Origin: ANME-2 cluster archaeon
GTDB lineage: Archaea > Halobacteriota > Methanosarcinia > Methanosarcinales > Methanocomedenaceae
Assembly (NCBI GenBank): GCA_023544495.1
Contig: JAMJFV010000023.1
Location: 1-18,383 of the forward strand
Length of the DNA: 18,383 nucleotides
Direction: 5' to 3'
This document shows, one piece after another, positions 6,503 to 13,796 of this stretch. Positions within the stretch are counted from its first letter, which is position 1. The number at the start of each line of letters is the position of its first letter. The translations under genes and the position numbers were made by a program. Below the pieces are notes generated by a model, which searched no databases, had not been told where the DNA came from, and saw nothing but the letters and a program-made list of their open reading frames with translations.

Positions 6503-7951
6503 ATGAAAATGCGCATTCTGTCTATAATAATTATTCTCACTGCATTGGCTGTAATCTTCTTTGGCAACCTTAGCTATAATAATTACCAGGCTCAGGCCTC
6601 TCATTATATAAAGGGGAACATGTGGAATGAAAACACCTGTGGTGGCTGCCATCCGGGAGCATATGATGACGTGAATAATTCGTACCATGTTTTGGGTAAT
6701 GCCGGGTACGCATCAATTAATGATTGGTCTCCTCTTCACATTAACCTGATCGAAGAAGACTATTCAGATAAACTGGCCAGGAATTGGGGCATTTCAGAAC
6801 CTGAAAATGTCAATCTCAACATGGTAATTGACAGTAATGATACTGTTATAGGTTTCTTGACGTCTGATTGCAGGGTGTGCCATTTGAAGGGTGATGGTGA
6901 TTTCGACTGGTTCCAGTTACTTGAAACCTCACCGGGCGAGATGGATAATGATTCAGAAACATTTGATGACATATTCCTGGGTACTCCTTCAGATGCAGTG
7001 TGTGCAGACCGGTGCCACAGGATAGAGGTTCCCTTGCGGGCTGTGATGTGGTCGGGTGATGACTATGCTGAATATGATGCCCATGCCAATGCAAGTATAA
7101 CCTGTATAGAGTGTCATACAACCCTGGATCACCAGATCGGGCGCAACCGGACCATTGACAGCATGAATCCCGGTGTATACCCTATGCAACAATGTACAGA
7201 CTGTCATTTTGAAGTCACCCACGGTATGTACACGGATGCTCATCTGGTAAATGTGTCATGCGAGTCATGCCATATTCCACTGTTAAAAGGGGGTCAATTA
7301 CCTGGTGGTTCTCCGCTGCTTTCAGTGGATTGGACCAGCGGTAACAGGGTAAATGTTTACAGGACAGAGGATTTTCAGCCAGTCCTGGCCTGGTTCAATG
7401 GTACCGTTGAGGGAATTCCCTATCCGTCCAAGAGAAATGATTCGGGAGTCTTCCTGAAGCCATTTAATATCATTAAAGTATCATGGTGGGACGAGGGCAG
7501 CGATGAGGAAATAGTACAGGACCCTGATAACAGTTCAAGCTGGGGCACCCCCATCATTCTTTTTCATGTGAGGAACGCCGATGTTGATAATGACGGTAAT
7601 GTGACCGTCTCTGAAATGAGGTCATTTGATGCAGACATGGATGGAGCACCCAATTATCCAGATGCCGTAATGAGGAACAGGGATGTGTATTATTCCATCA
7701 GCCATAATATCATTTCCAACAGTAGTGATAATGCTATGGGATTAACTGCACTGTGGTGTGTTGATTGTCATGGCAATACATCCAGGATTGACTGGTCACT
7801 GTTAGGATATGAAACTGACCCGGCAGAGACTGACCCTCCAACGAATTTCTCATCATATAACGTTACCGTGGAGATCGTACCTCTGAGGCCAAAACCCGAA
7901 GAAGTTGAGCATACACCTGAGTTGCCTGTAGAGTTTGGTCTGGATGGTTAG
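6503..7951 (+). CDS. mmcA: Seven-heme c-type cytochrome, MmcA-like
   Basis: The 482-residue protein has an N-terminal hydrophobic signal (about 4-21) and so acts outside the membrane. Seven heme-binding motifs are seen: CGGCH (46-50), CRVCH (123-127), CADRCH (167-172, a CxxxCH form), CIECH (201-205), CTDCH (231-235), CESCH (253-257) and CVDCH (419-423). Seven hemes and a position just before rnfC match MmcA of Methanosarcina acetivorans, where the cytochrome takes electrons from Rnf and passes them to methanophenazine or to extracellular acceptors. Between hemes 6 and 7 lies an EF-hand-like loop, DVDNDGNVTVSE (360-371). The start is the ATG at 6503, with GAGG 10 nt upstream; a TTG directly before it is an alternative. 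The gene ends in TAG. Confidence 0.93.
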   Translation: MKMRILSIIIILTALAVIFFGNLSYNNYQAQASHYIKGNMWNENTCGGCHPGAYDDVNNSYHVLGNAGYASINDWSPLHINLIEEDYSDKLARNWGISEPENVNLNMVIDSNDTVIGFLTSDCRVCHLKGDGDFDWFQLLETSPGEMDNDSETFDDIFLGTPSDAVCADRCHRIEVPLRAVMWSGDDYAEYDAHANASITCIECHTTLDHQIGRNRTIDSMNPGVYPMQQCTDCHFEVTHGMYTDAHLVNVSCESCHIPLLKGGQLPGGSPLLSVDWTSGNRVNVYRTEDFQPVLAWFNGTVEGIPYPSKRNDSGVFLKPFNIIKVSWWDEGSDEEIVQDPDNSSSWGTPIILFHVRNADVDNDGNVTVSEMRSFDADMDGAPNYPDAVMRNRDVYYSISHNIISNSSDNAMGLTALWCVDCHGNTSRIDWSLLGYETDPAETDPPTNFSSYNVTVEIVPLRPKPEEVEHTPELPVEFGLDG

Positions 7952-8009
7952 ATAATTATGCCTGCTAAACACGGTTTAAAATAAAATAATTCTTGTAGAG
8001 GTTAATGAA

Positions 8010-9353
8010 ATGAAAGAAGAAGTGAACGAAAAAAATTCACACGAAAATGTTCAAGAGTCACGCAATAAGGTGGTAATACCGCTTCTTCAACACAGGGGAG
8101 TAATATGCGAACCACTGGTAAGTGTGGGGGATAACGTAAAAATCGGTCAAATGATAGGAAAAGTTGACCATGACCTGGGTGCTCCGGTCCATTCAAGTGT
8201 CTCAGGAGAGGTTGTAGCTATCAAAGATTACGCACATCCTGTATGTGGTAAAATGCAGAGTGTGATAATAGAATATGATCAAAATGGTGACGCTACTAAA
8301 TTCAGAGGTAATAAATCAGCAAATACCGGTGAAATACTTTCTGCATTAAAGGAGTCCGGTATAATTGACCTGGATGGGAATTCTATATATTTTAAACTCA
8401 ATAGTGGAAAACTGATTGATACTATATTGATAAACCTGACTAATGAAGGTGATCTATATAGTAATTTCACCTCAGAGAATGTCCCTGGGATAATCAACGG
8501 ATTAAGATTATTACTTAGGGCTTCAGGTGCCAGCAAGGGAGCGTTCGTGGTTAAAAAGAATGATATCCAGACCATTTCAGCTATCAGGGCCGAGCTGGGT
8601 GAAGATGACAATATTAGCATATTCCAGGTAAAGAGAGTATATTCTCCCACCATGCTAAATCTCCTGGCAAAAGAGATGACAGGTATGAGAGTGCCCATTA
8701 CTGGCACCCCGGCAGACGTGGGTGTGCTCATTTTCAGTGCCTACGGTGCAATGACCGTGAGTGAAGCAGTGCTTGAAGGAATTCCTCCTATCAAAATCAA
8801 TGTAATGGTCTCCGGGGCGGTGAACCAGCCCGGCCTTAAAAGGGTTGTGGTCGGGACCAGTTTCAGGGAAGCTATCGAATCCTGTGGCGGGTACCGTGGG
8901 AAACCCGGTAAGATCATAGTGAACGATATCATGACAGGGACATCTCAATTCACCGATGAAGTGCCGGTCACAAAAGCCACAACACGGATAGTTGTGCAGT
9001 CAGAGGATGAGGTGTTGAGGGATAAAACAGGCCCTTGCATACACTGTGCCCGGTGCGTTGATGTGTGTCCCGTAAATATCCTGCCAGGGTTCATTGCATC
9101 GTATGCAGATATTGGCAGGTACGACGAATGTGAGAAACTCCATGCCCAGAGTTGTGTAGAGTGCGGCCTGTGTTCAATGGTGTGTCCATCCAAACGACAT
9201 CTGATACAGTTGATACGGTACGCAAAACACGCATTATTAAAATCATTCATGGTATTGCAGGAAAAAGATTCACCGAATCTGAAACTGGGTTGTGGTTCCT
9301 GTAACAGTCCCTGTCATATGGGTGCTCCAATGATCTTGGCGGAGGGGAAATAA
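8010..9353 (+). CDS. rnfC: RnfC subunit of the Rnf electron transport complex
   Basis: RnfC is the peripheral cytoplasmic subunit that links soluble electron carriers to the membrane complex. The 447-residue product has an N-terminal barrel-sandwich domain (about 24-90, LVSVGDNVKIGQMIG), a middle domain, an SLBB-like domain (about 263-312), and two [4Fe-4S] ferredoxin motifs: C343/346/349/353P and C382/385/388/392P. The Gly-rich GxGFPT and ECEP motifs of NADH-type RnfC, which build the FMN/NADH site, are not seen; the matching segments read SGIIDLDGNSIYF and NLTNEGDLYSN. A short Cys-rich tail (C428, C431, C435) follows. An AGAGGT Shine-Dalgarno lies 7 nt before the ATG. The 58-nt gap after mmcA contains a TATA-like TTTAAAATAAA, so an internal promoter is possible. 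Confidence 0.93.
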   Translation: MKEEVNEKNSHENVQESRNKVVIPLLQHRGVICEPLVSVGDNVKIGQMIGKVDHDLGAPVHSSVSGEVVAIKDYAHPVCGKMQSVIIEYDQNGDATKFRGNKSANTGEILSALKESGIIDLDGNSIYFKLNSGKLIDTILINLTNEGDLYSNFTSENVPGIINGLRLLLRASGASKGAFVVKKNDIQTISAIRAELGEDDNISIFQVKRVYSPTMLNLLAKEMTGMRVPITGTPADVGVLIFSAYGAMTVSEAVLEGIPPIKINVMVSGAVNQPGLKRVVVGTSFREAIESCGGYRGKPGKIIVNDIMTGTSQFTDEVPVTKATTRIVVQSEDEVLRDKTGPCIHCARCVDVCPVNILPGFIASYADIGRYDECEKLHAQSCVECGLCSMVCPSKRHLIQLIRYAKHALLKSFMVLQEKDSPNLKLGCGSCNSPCHMGAPMILAEGK

Positions 9354-10210
9354 TGAAACTTGCAGTATCTCATCCTCCCCATGTGAAACTCGGTGATACT
9401 ATTGCATCAATAAATGCTGCCAAGATAGCAGTACTTGTTCCGGTGAGCCTGATATCAGTGTATGTATTCGGGTTGTATTCTCTGGCTATAATACTGGTAA
9501 GTGTACTGGCAGCCGTACTCACAGAAGTTGTTATCCAGAAAGTCCAGCACCATGAATTGACCATTAAAGACGGGGATGCAGCACTGATAGGTTTGATACT
9601 TGCATTACTGCTCCCACCTACTGTTCCGCTGTGGATACCTATAATAGGTGCACTTTTTGCCGTTGCTTTTGTCAAACTTGCTTTTGGCGGATTGGGATCT
9701 ACATTATTCAATCCTGCAATAGCAGCTTTGGTTTTTTTGAATATGTCCTGGACGGCTTTATTAGCTGTGGATTCTGTACCCCATATAACCCAGTATTCTG
9801 ACCTTATCCTTGAACTGGGTGCAGGGAGATTAGTTGAAGTTTCACCAATTGCCCTTATTGGAGTTCTATATCTGATACGTAAGAAATACATTGAATGGCG
9901 CATTCCACTGTCATACCTGTTGACCACGTTAGTCCTGGCAGTAGTGTTAGGTGAGGACCTTTCCTATGTTATCACAGGATTGTTGCTGCTCAGTGTGTTC
10001 ATACTGGCCACTGATTCCCCCACATCTCCTGTCACAAAGGACGGCAGGATAATATATGGTATAATGTGTGGTGCATTGACGGTAATGTACGGGTATTTCA
10101 GCTATAACTATGGACTGGGCTCATTATACACTGTTTTCATTGCCAATGCCATATCGCCATTTATTGAAAAGAATACTTACCCGAAGCCGGTTGATGAGGT
10201 GACGGCATGA
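9353..10210 (+). CDS. rnfD: RnfD membrane subunit
   Basis: RnfD is an integral membrane subunit (NqrB/RnfD family) near the Na+ path. The 285-residue product has about 8-9 hydrophobic helices, the conserved DGDAALIGLILALLLPP (73-89) and FNPAIAA (119-125), and the late signature YIEWRIPLSYL (179-189). In most RnfD proteins an SGAT segment carrying covalent FMN comes before the GE-S-(a/p)-(i/l)-A-L-I-G stretch. Here the sequence passes directly through LELGAGRLVEVSPIALIG (153-170) with no SGAT, so this subunit may lack its FMN. The ATG overlaps the rnfC stop by one base and has a strong GGAGGGG 6 nt upstream. Confidence 0.93.
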   Translation: MKLAVSHPPHVKLGDTIASINAAKIAVLVPVSLISVYVFGLYSLAIILVSVLAAVLTEVVIQKVQHHELTIKDGDAALIGLILALLLPPTVPLWIPIIGALFAVAFVKLAFGGLGSTLFNPAIAALVFLNMSWTALLAVDSVPHITQYSDLILELGAGRLVEVSPIALIGVLYLIRKKYIEWRIPLSYLLTTLVLAVVLGEDLSYVITGLLLLSVFILATDSPTSPVTKDGRIIYGIMCGALTVMYGYFSYNYGLGSLYTVFIANAISPFIEKNTYPKPVDEVTA

Positions 10211-10749
10211 GACTCGACAAGGAATACATGTCTGCACTTGTAAAACTGGTGTTATTATCGGTAATTGCAGCAGTTGTGCTTGGTGCAGTCTATATTCCAA
10301 CACAGGTACAGCTCAAGATCTACCAGGAAGAGCAAAGACAGCTGGCACTGCGGGAAGTAATGCCAGGAGCGGTCAGTTTTGAACAGGTATTATCAGGCGA
10401 GGAAACACTGTATTACCGCGCTCTTGATGAGAACAATAACCTGATAGGATATAGTTTTTTCAGGGACCAGAGCGGTTCTCAGAGCGTTATCACGGTTGCA
10501 GGCGGAATTGATACAAATTATACCATAACAGGAATTAAGATTATGACACATGCTGAGACTCCGGGGCTCGGTGCGAAAATTGTTGAACCATGGTTCAGTG
10601 AACAGTTCAAAGGAGTGGAAGAGTCCAAACTAATGCTGTCAAAGAAAGGTGGAGCAATTGATGCCATAACAGGTGCGTCAATTTCTTCCCAGGCTGTAAT
10701 CGATGCAATACAGTATAAAATAAATGAAATTCAGGAAAAGGAGAAATAG
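10207..10749 (+). CDS. rnfG: RnfG flavoprotein subunit
   Basis: RnfG carries covalent FMN on the outer face of the membrane and passes electrons towards the cytochrome. The 180-residue product has one N-terminal membrane helix (about 10-30) and then an FMN-binding domain with the conserved HAETPGLGAKI (about 116-126). The FMN-attachment motif is DAITGASISS (152-161): the usual D-x-x-(S/T)-G-A-T has Ser158 in place of the Thr that is normally flavinylated. ApbE, encoded divergently at the other end of the locus, would be the modifying enzyme. The ATG overlaps the rnfD stop by 4 nt. The gene ends in TAG. Confidence 0.93.
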   Translation: MRLDKEYMSALVKLVLLSVIAAVVLGAVYIPTQVQLKIYQEEQRQLALREVMPGAVSFEQVLSGEETLYYRALDENNNLIGYSFFRDQSGSQSVITVAGGIDTNYTITGIKIMTHAETPGLGAKIVEPWFSEQFKGVEESKLMLSKKGGAIDAITGASISSQAVIDAIQYKINEIQEKEK

Positions 10750-10761
10750 GTGGAATTCATT

Positions 10762-11379
10762 ATGGCCGAAATGACAATCAAAGGTGAATATTTACGAGGA
10801 ATTATAAAGGATAATCCAACTTTTGGACTGGTGCTTGGACTTTGTCCCACACTTGCAGTTACGACATCTGTTGAGAATGCCATCGGCATGGCAGGAGCTA
10901 CATTATTTGTTCTGATGGGTTCAAATATCATGGTTTCGGCATTGAGAAAACATATTCCTCCGATTACCCGCCTGCCCATGTTCATTATTATTATCTGTAC
11001 ATTCGTAACGGTCATAGATATGGTCATGGAGGCATATACTCCACCTTTATACAAAGCACTGGGTATCTTTATTCCCCTCATTGTGGTTAACTGCATTATA
11101 ATTGGCCGTGCAGAAGCATATGCCAACAGGAATACCGTGAAATTCTCAATTGTTGATGCTTTAGGGATAGGCACAGGATTTTTACTTGTACTGGTAATAA
11201 TTGGTGCAATAAGGGAGCTTCTGGGTACAGGAATGATAGTACTGTTCGGGTTGCACGTAATAAGTATTCCTATAAACCCGGCAACTTTCATGATCCTCCC
11301 TGGTGGCGCTTTCATGACTATAGGAGTATTGATGGCAATGGTCAATTACGGCCGTATCAGAAAATTGAGGGAGGTGTGA
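10762..11379 (+). CDS. rnfE: RnfE membrane subunit
   Basis: RnfE pairs with RnfA in the membrane core; the two are inverted homologues that hold a shared iron-sulfur centre in related complexes. This copy has about six hydrophobic helices over 205 residues and the family features DNPTFGLVLGLCPTLAVT (with Cys28) and IPLIVVNCIIIGRAEAYA (with Cys111); these two Cys are the expected metal ligands. A GTG at 10750 directly follows the rnfG stop, but AGGTGG is placed 8 nt before the ATG at 10762, so that ATG is chosen. The gap to rnfA is 3 nt. Confidence 0.93.
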   Translation: MAEMTIKGEYLRGIIKDNPTFGLVLGLCPTLAVTTSVENAIGMAGATLFVLMGSNIMVSALRKHIPPITRLPMFIIIICTFVTVIDMVMEAYTPPLYKALGIFIPLIVVNCIIIGRAEAYANRNTVKFSIVDALGIGTGFLLVLVIIGAIRELLGTGMIVLFGLHVISIPINPATFMILPGGAFMTIGVLMAMVNYGRIRKLREV

Positions 11380-11382
11380 TAG

Positions 11383-11964
11383 ATGGACAATCTATTCGCC
11401 ATAGCTATAAATGGGATATTTGTCAAGAACTTCCTGCTTGTCCAGTTCCTGGGACTGTGTTCATTCCTGGGCGTATCAAAAGAGACAAAGAGCGCGGCAG
11501 GTATGTCTGCAGCCGTACTGTTTGTGATGATAATGGCATCCACGGCAGCATTTATAATATTCTCTTATATCCTGCAACCTCTGGGATTGACGTTCCTGTC
11601 TACAATAAGCTTTATTATCATAATTGCAGCTCTCGTGCAACTGGTAGAATTTATCATCCGTAAATACAGCCCTCCACTGTACCGGTCACTGGGAATATTT
11701 CTTCCCCTGATTACTACCAATTGTGCTATCCTGGGTGTCGTGGTACTGAATGTAAGACTTGAATATGGATTTGTGCAAAGTGTATTCTACGGATTTACAG
11801 CTGGTCTCGGATATACCATGGTCATGCTGCTTATGTCTGCTATCCGGGAGAGAATTAACATACTTCATGTGCCTGGATCTATCCAGGGTTTACCCCATGC
11901 ATTCTTTATTACCACATTGCTTTCCCTGGCCTTTGTTAATTTCTTCGGAGTGATACCGACATGA
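11383..11964 (+). CDS. rnfA: RnfA membrane subunit
   Basis: The 193-residue protein has six predicted membrane helices, the normal size for RnfA/NqrE. Conserved segments are QFLGLCSFLGVSK (Cys26) and LPLITTNCAILG (Cys114). In RnfA/RnfE pairs these Cys hold an intramembrane iron-sulfur centre that moves electrons across the membrane. KYSPPLYRSLGIFLPL is shared in pattern with RnfE (AYTPPLYKALGIFIPL), showing the common ancestry of the two. GAGGT lies 7 nt before the ATG. The stop overlaps rnfB (ATGA). Confidence 0.94.
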   Translation: MDNLFAIAINGIFVKNFLLVQFLGLCSFLGVSKETKSAAGMSAAVLFVMIMASTAAFIIFSYILQPLGLTFLSTISFIIIIAALVQLVEFIIRKYSPPLYRSLGIFLPLITTNCAILGVVVLNVRLEYGFVQSVFYGFTAGLGYTMVMLLMSAIRERINILHVPGSIQGLPHAFFITTLLSLAFVNFFGVIPT

Positions 11965-12782
11965 ATGGTGCATTGTTAATATCCGAATCAGCGGTCATTA
12001 TTGGAAGTATCGGATTTCTTGTAGGCATTGTGCTTATCTGGGCATCAATAAAATTTGCAGTTGAGACGAATCCAATTGTGGAGGAGGTCATTGAAGTGTT
12101 GCCGGGTGTCAATTGCGGTGCATGTGGTTATGCCGGATGTTCTGATTTTGCCGAAAAAGTGGTAAACGAAGCGGCACCTATTGCGGGCTGTCCAGTTGGA
12201 GGTTTTGAGGTTGCCAAACAGGTAGGCTCGAAGTTAGGGAAAGAAGTGAAAGAAGCAGACAAGAGATATCCATTAGTACGGTGTAATGGTGGTGTTCACT
12301 GTATCGATAAGATAGATTATATCGGTATTAATGACTGCAAAGCGGTAATGATGATATCTGATGGTGAAAAGGGTTGCAGTTTTGGGTGCATGGGCAGAGG
12401 TACCTGCGTGCGTGCCTGTCCTTTTGGTGCAATAACAATGGATAAGAACCGGCTTCCGCATATTAACAAGAATATGTGCAAAAGTTGTGGTGTCTGTGTA
12501 AATGAGTGCCCTAACAATATTCTGGTGATGGAAAGTGAAAGTGAATCTGTGCATGTGCTTTGCCGGTCGAAAGATAAAGGTAAGGATGTAAAAGCAGTGT
12601 GTGAATTCGGGTGTATAGCATGTCGTATCTGTGCAAAGAACTGCCCTGCCGATGCAATTACGATAACCGACTTTCTTGCTGAGATCGACCAGGAGAAATG
12701 TACTCAATGCGGACTGTGTGTGGAGAAATGCCCGCAAAAAACGATTCTATCGACCATACCCTCCATCCAGGCCGCTGCATGA
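11961..12782 (+). CDS. rnfB: RnfB iron-sulfur subunit (ferredoxin entry point)
   Basis: RnfB receives electrons from reduced ferredoxin on the cytoplasmic face. The 273-residue product has an N-terminal membrane helix (about 9-31) and a Fe-S domain with C52/C55/C60/C77 (NCGACGYAGC). Four [4Fe-4S] motifs follow: C139/143/149/153, C173/176/179/183, C218/221/224/228 and C247/250/253/257. Extra Cys at 108, 114, 126, 201 and 214 are also present, in the pattern of long, clostridial/methanogen-type RnfB proteins. Its ATG overlaps the rnfA stop by 4 nt. It is the last recognisable gene of the operon; no further membrane gene follows directly. Confidence 0.95.
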   Translation: MNGALLISESAVIIGSIGFLVGIVLIWASIKFAVETNPIVEEVIEVLPGVNCGACGYAGCSDFAEKVVNEAAPIAGCPVGGFEVAKQVGSKLGKEVKEADKRYPLVRCNGGVHCIDKIDYIGINDCKAVMMISDGEKGCSFGCMGRGTCVRACPFGAITMDKNRLPHINKNMCKSCGVCVNECPNNILVMESESESVHVLCRSKDKGKDVKAVCEFGCIACRICAKNCPADAITITDFLAEIDQEKCTQCGLCVEKCPQKTILSTIPSIQAAA

Positions 12783-13184
12783 TGTTCATACGCACTTGTT
12801 AATGGTATTCACCGTAATTATCTCCATGGCTGGTAATTTGATGAACATCAAGATCAGCAGGGTCGCCGAATACATATGAGAAGGTAAAGCTCGGAAGAAT
12901 CATCTTGAAATTTTCCGTTCATGAGATTTTTCAAAATATTTCAAATCCCCAGTGTGGTGGTATTTGCTGGTACTTGTGTAACGTTCCTTCATACAGGCTT
13001 AAAGCTACTCCATTTCATGTTCTTTACCCAGGATGGCGGCATACGAGCCAGAGAACCACTCCTTTGTTTGCACGATGTTTTTTGGCAGCACAGTAACATC
13101 AATATGTAATCAGTATGTAGTGTTTATTTATAGGTCAAATACCAAATATTACTTAACTTATTAAAGAGCTATTAGAGATATAAC
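12783..13184. other. Spacer after rnfB with no convincing gene
   Basis: These 402 nt contain only short open stretches: 25 codons from about 12803, and 62 codons from 12921. None has a Shine-Dalgarno or a recognisable product. The first encodes a hydrophobic peptide (MVFTVIISMAGNLM...) and could be a remnant or a small protein. No tRNA-like fold or strong terminator was seen. A TATA-like TTATTTATA at 13124-13132 probably serves the gene at 13185. Confidence 0.5.
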
Positions 13185-13796
13185 ATGGTAAAATGGGTTG
13201 TCGTTGAGCTGAGTGATAGGGAATATCAAGTGCTTGAGAACATTGATGAACTTGAAGGAGACCCTCCCGAGAAACTGCGTGAACTCCTGCGAAATTATCT
13301 TATCTGTACACCCAGATTCAAAGTGGATTACCATATCATCCATCTTGAAGAAAAAAGAGAACTCCTGATGACTGTTCTGGAAGAGATCTGGAAAGAATAC
13401 GAATCATGTATATCTCCTCTTGAGAAATGGGACACTCAAAAAATTGAGACTGTGCGCGAGAACCTGATGGAGATAAATGCCATCCGGCCCGTTGGCTCAT
13501 TTGATATCGCCCTTACCGGCCAGTTAAAAAAACCATGGTTGTCAGCGTACAATTCAGTGGCTAAGGTTTTTGATGATGTTGATGAATTTAGCCAGGCGTG
13601 CATAGCTACAATATATATACTGGATTTCCTGTCAAGAGGTACATTAGAACCTGAATTACTGAAAGACGCCACGATATTTTTAAATGAACTGTTCCTGTTT
13701 TCCTATGCAGTCGCCAAGAAAAAAGCACACGAATTCCAAAAGGCCAGGGGACAAAAATGTGATTTACCACTTGCGAGCGACGAGCTTGTGGCCTGA
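13185..13796 (+). CDS. Protein of unknown function with a possible ribbon-helix-helix N-terminus
   Basis: I do not recognise this 203-residue soluble protein. Its start, WVVVELSDREYQVLENIDEL followed by PPEKLRELLRNYL (about 4-39), has the strand-helix-helix pattern of MetJ/Arc ribbon-helix-helix DNA-binding domains. The rest is mainly helical, with a hydrophobic helix region near 135-180, and ends in a basic stretch (AKKKAHEFQKARGQK). There are no membrane segments and no catalytic motif. The ATG has only a weak purine-rich stretch before it; a TATA-like element lies about 55 nt upstream. The 3' end overlaps the convergent bactofilin-like gene by 33 nt. Confidence 0.7.
   Translation: MVKWVVVELSDREYQVLENIDELEGDPPEKLRELLRNYLICTPRFKVDYHIIHLEEKRELLMTVLEEIWKEYESCISPLEKWDTQKIETVRENLMEINAIRPVGSFDIALTGQLKKPWLSAYNSVAKVFDDVDEFSQACIATIYILDFLSRGTLEPELLKDATIFLNELFLFSYAVAKKKAHEFQKARGQKCDLPLASDELVA

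Noticed and set aside
9318..9353. Reading the RnfC CxxxCH string as an eighth covalent heme site of the operon
   Set aside because: RnfC has no signal peptide and works in the cytoplasm, where c-type heme attachment does not take place.
9370..9927. Long minus-strand open frame (185 codons) opposite rnfD
   Set aside because: It is a mirror of the rnfD reading frame. Its product is Ser/Thr/Ala-rich with no recognisable domain, and rnfD is certain from its motifs.
10731..11345. Minus-strand open frame of 204 codons opposite rnfE
   Set aside because: Shadow of rnfE, whose conserved cysteines and size leave no doubt about the coding strand.
12921..13109. 62-codon open frame after rnfB
   Set aside because: No Shine-Dalgarno, no promoter at the right distance, and a composition unlike the neighbours. 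Kept only as part of the spacer description.
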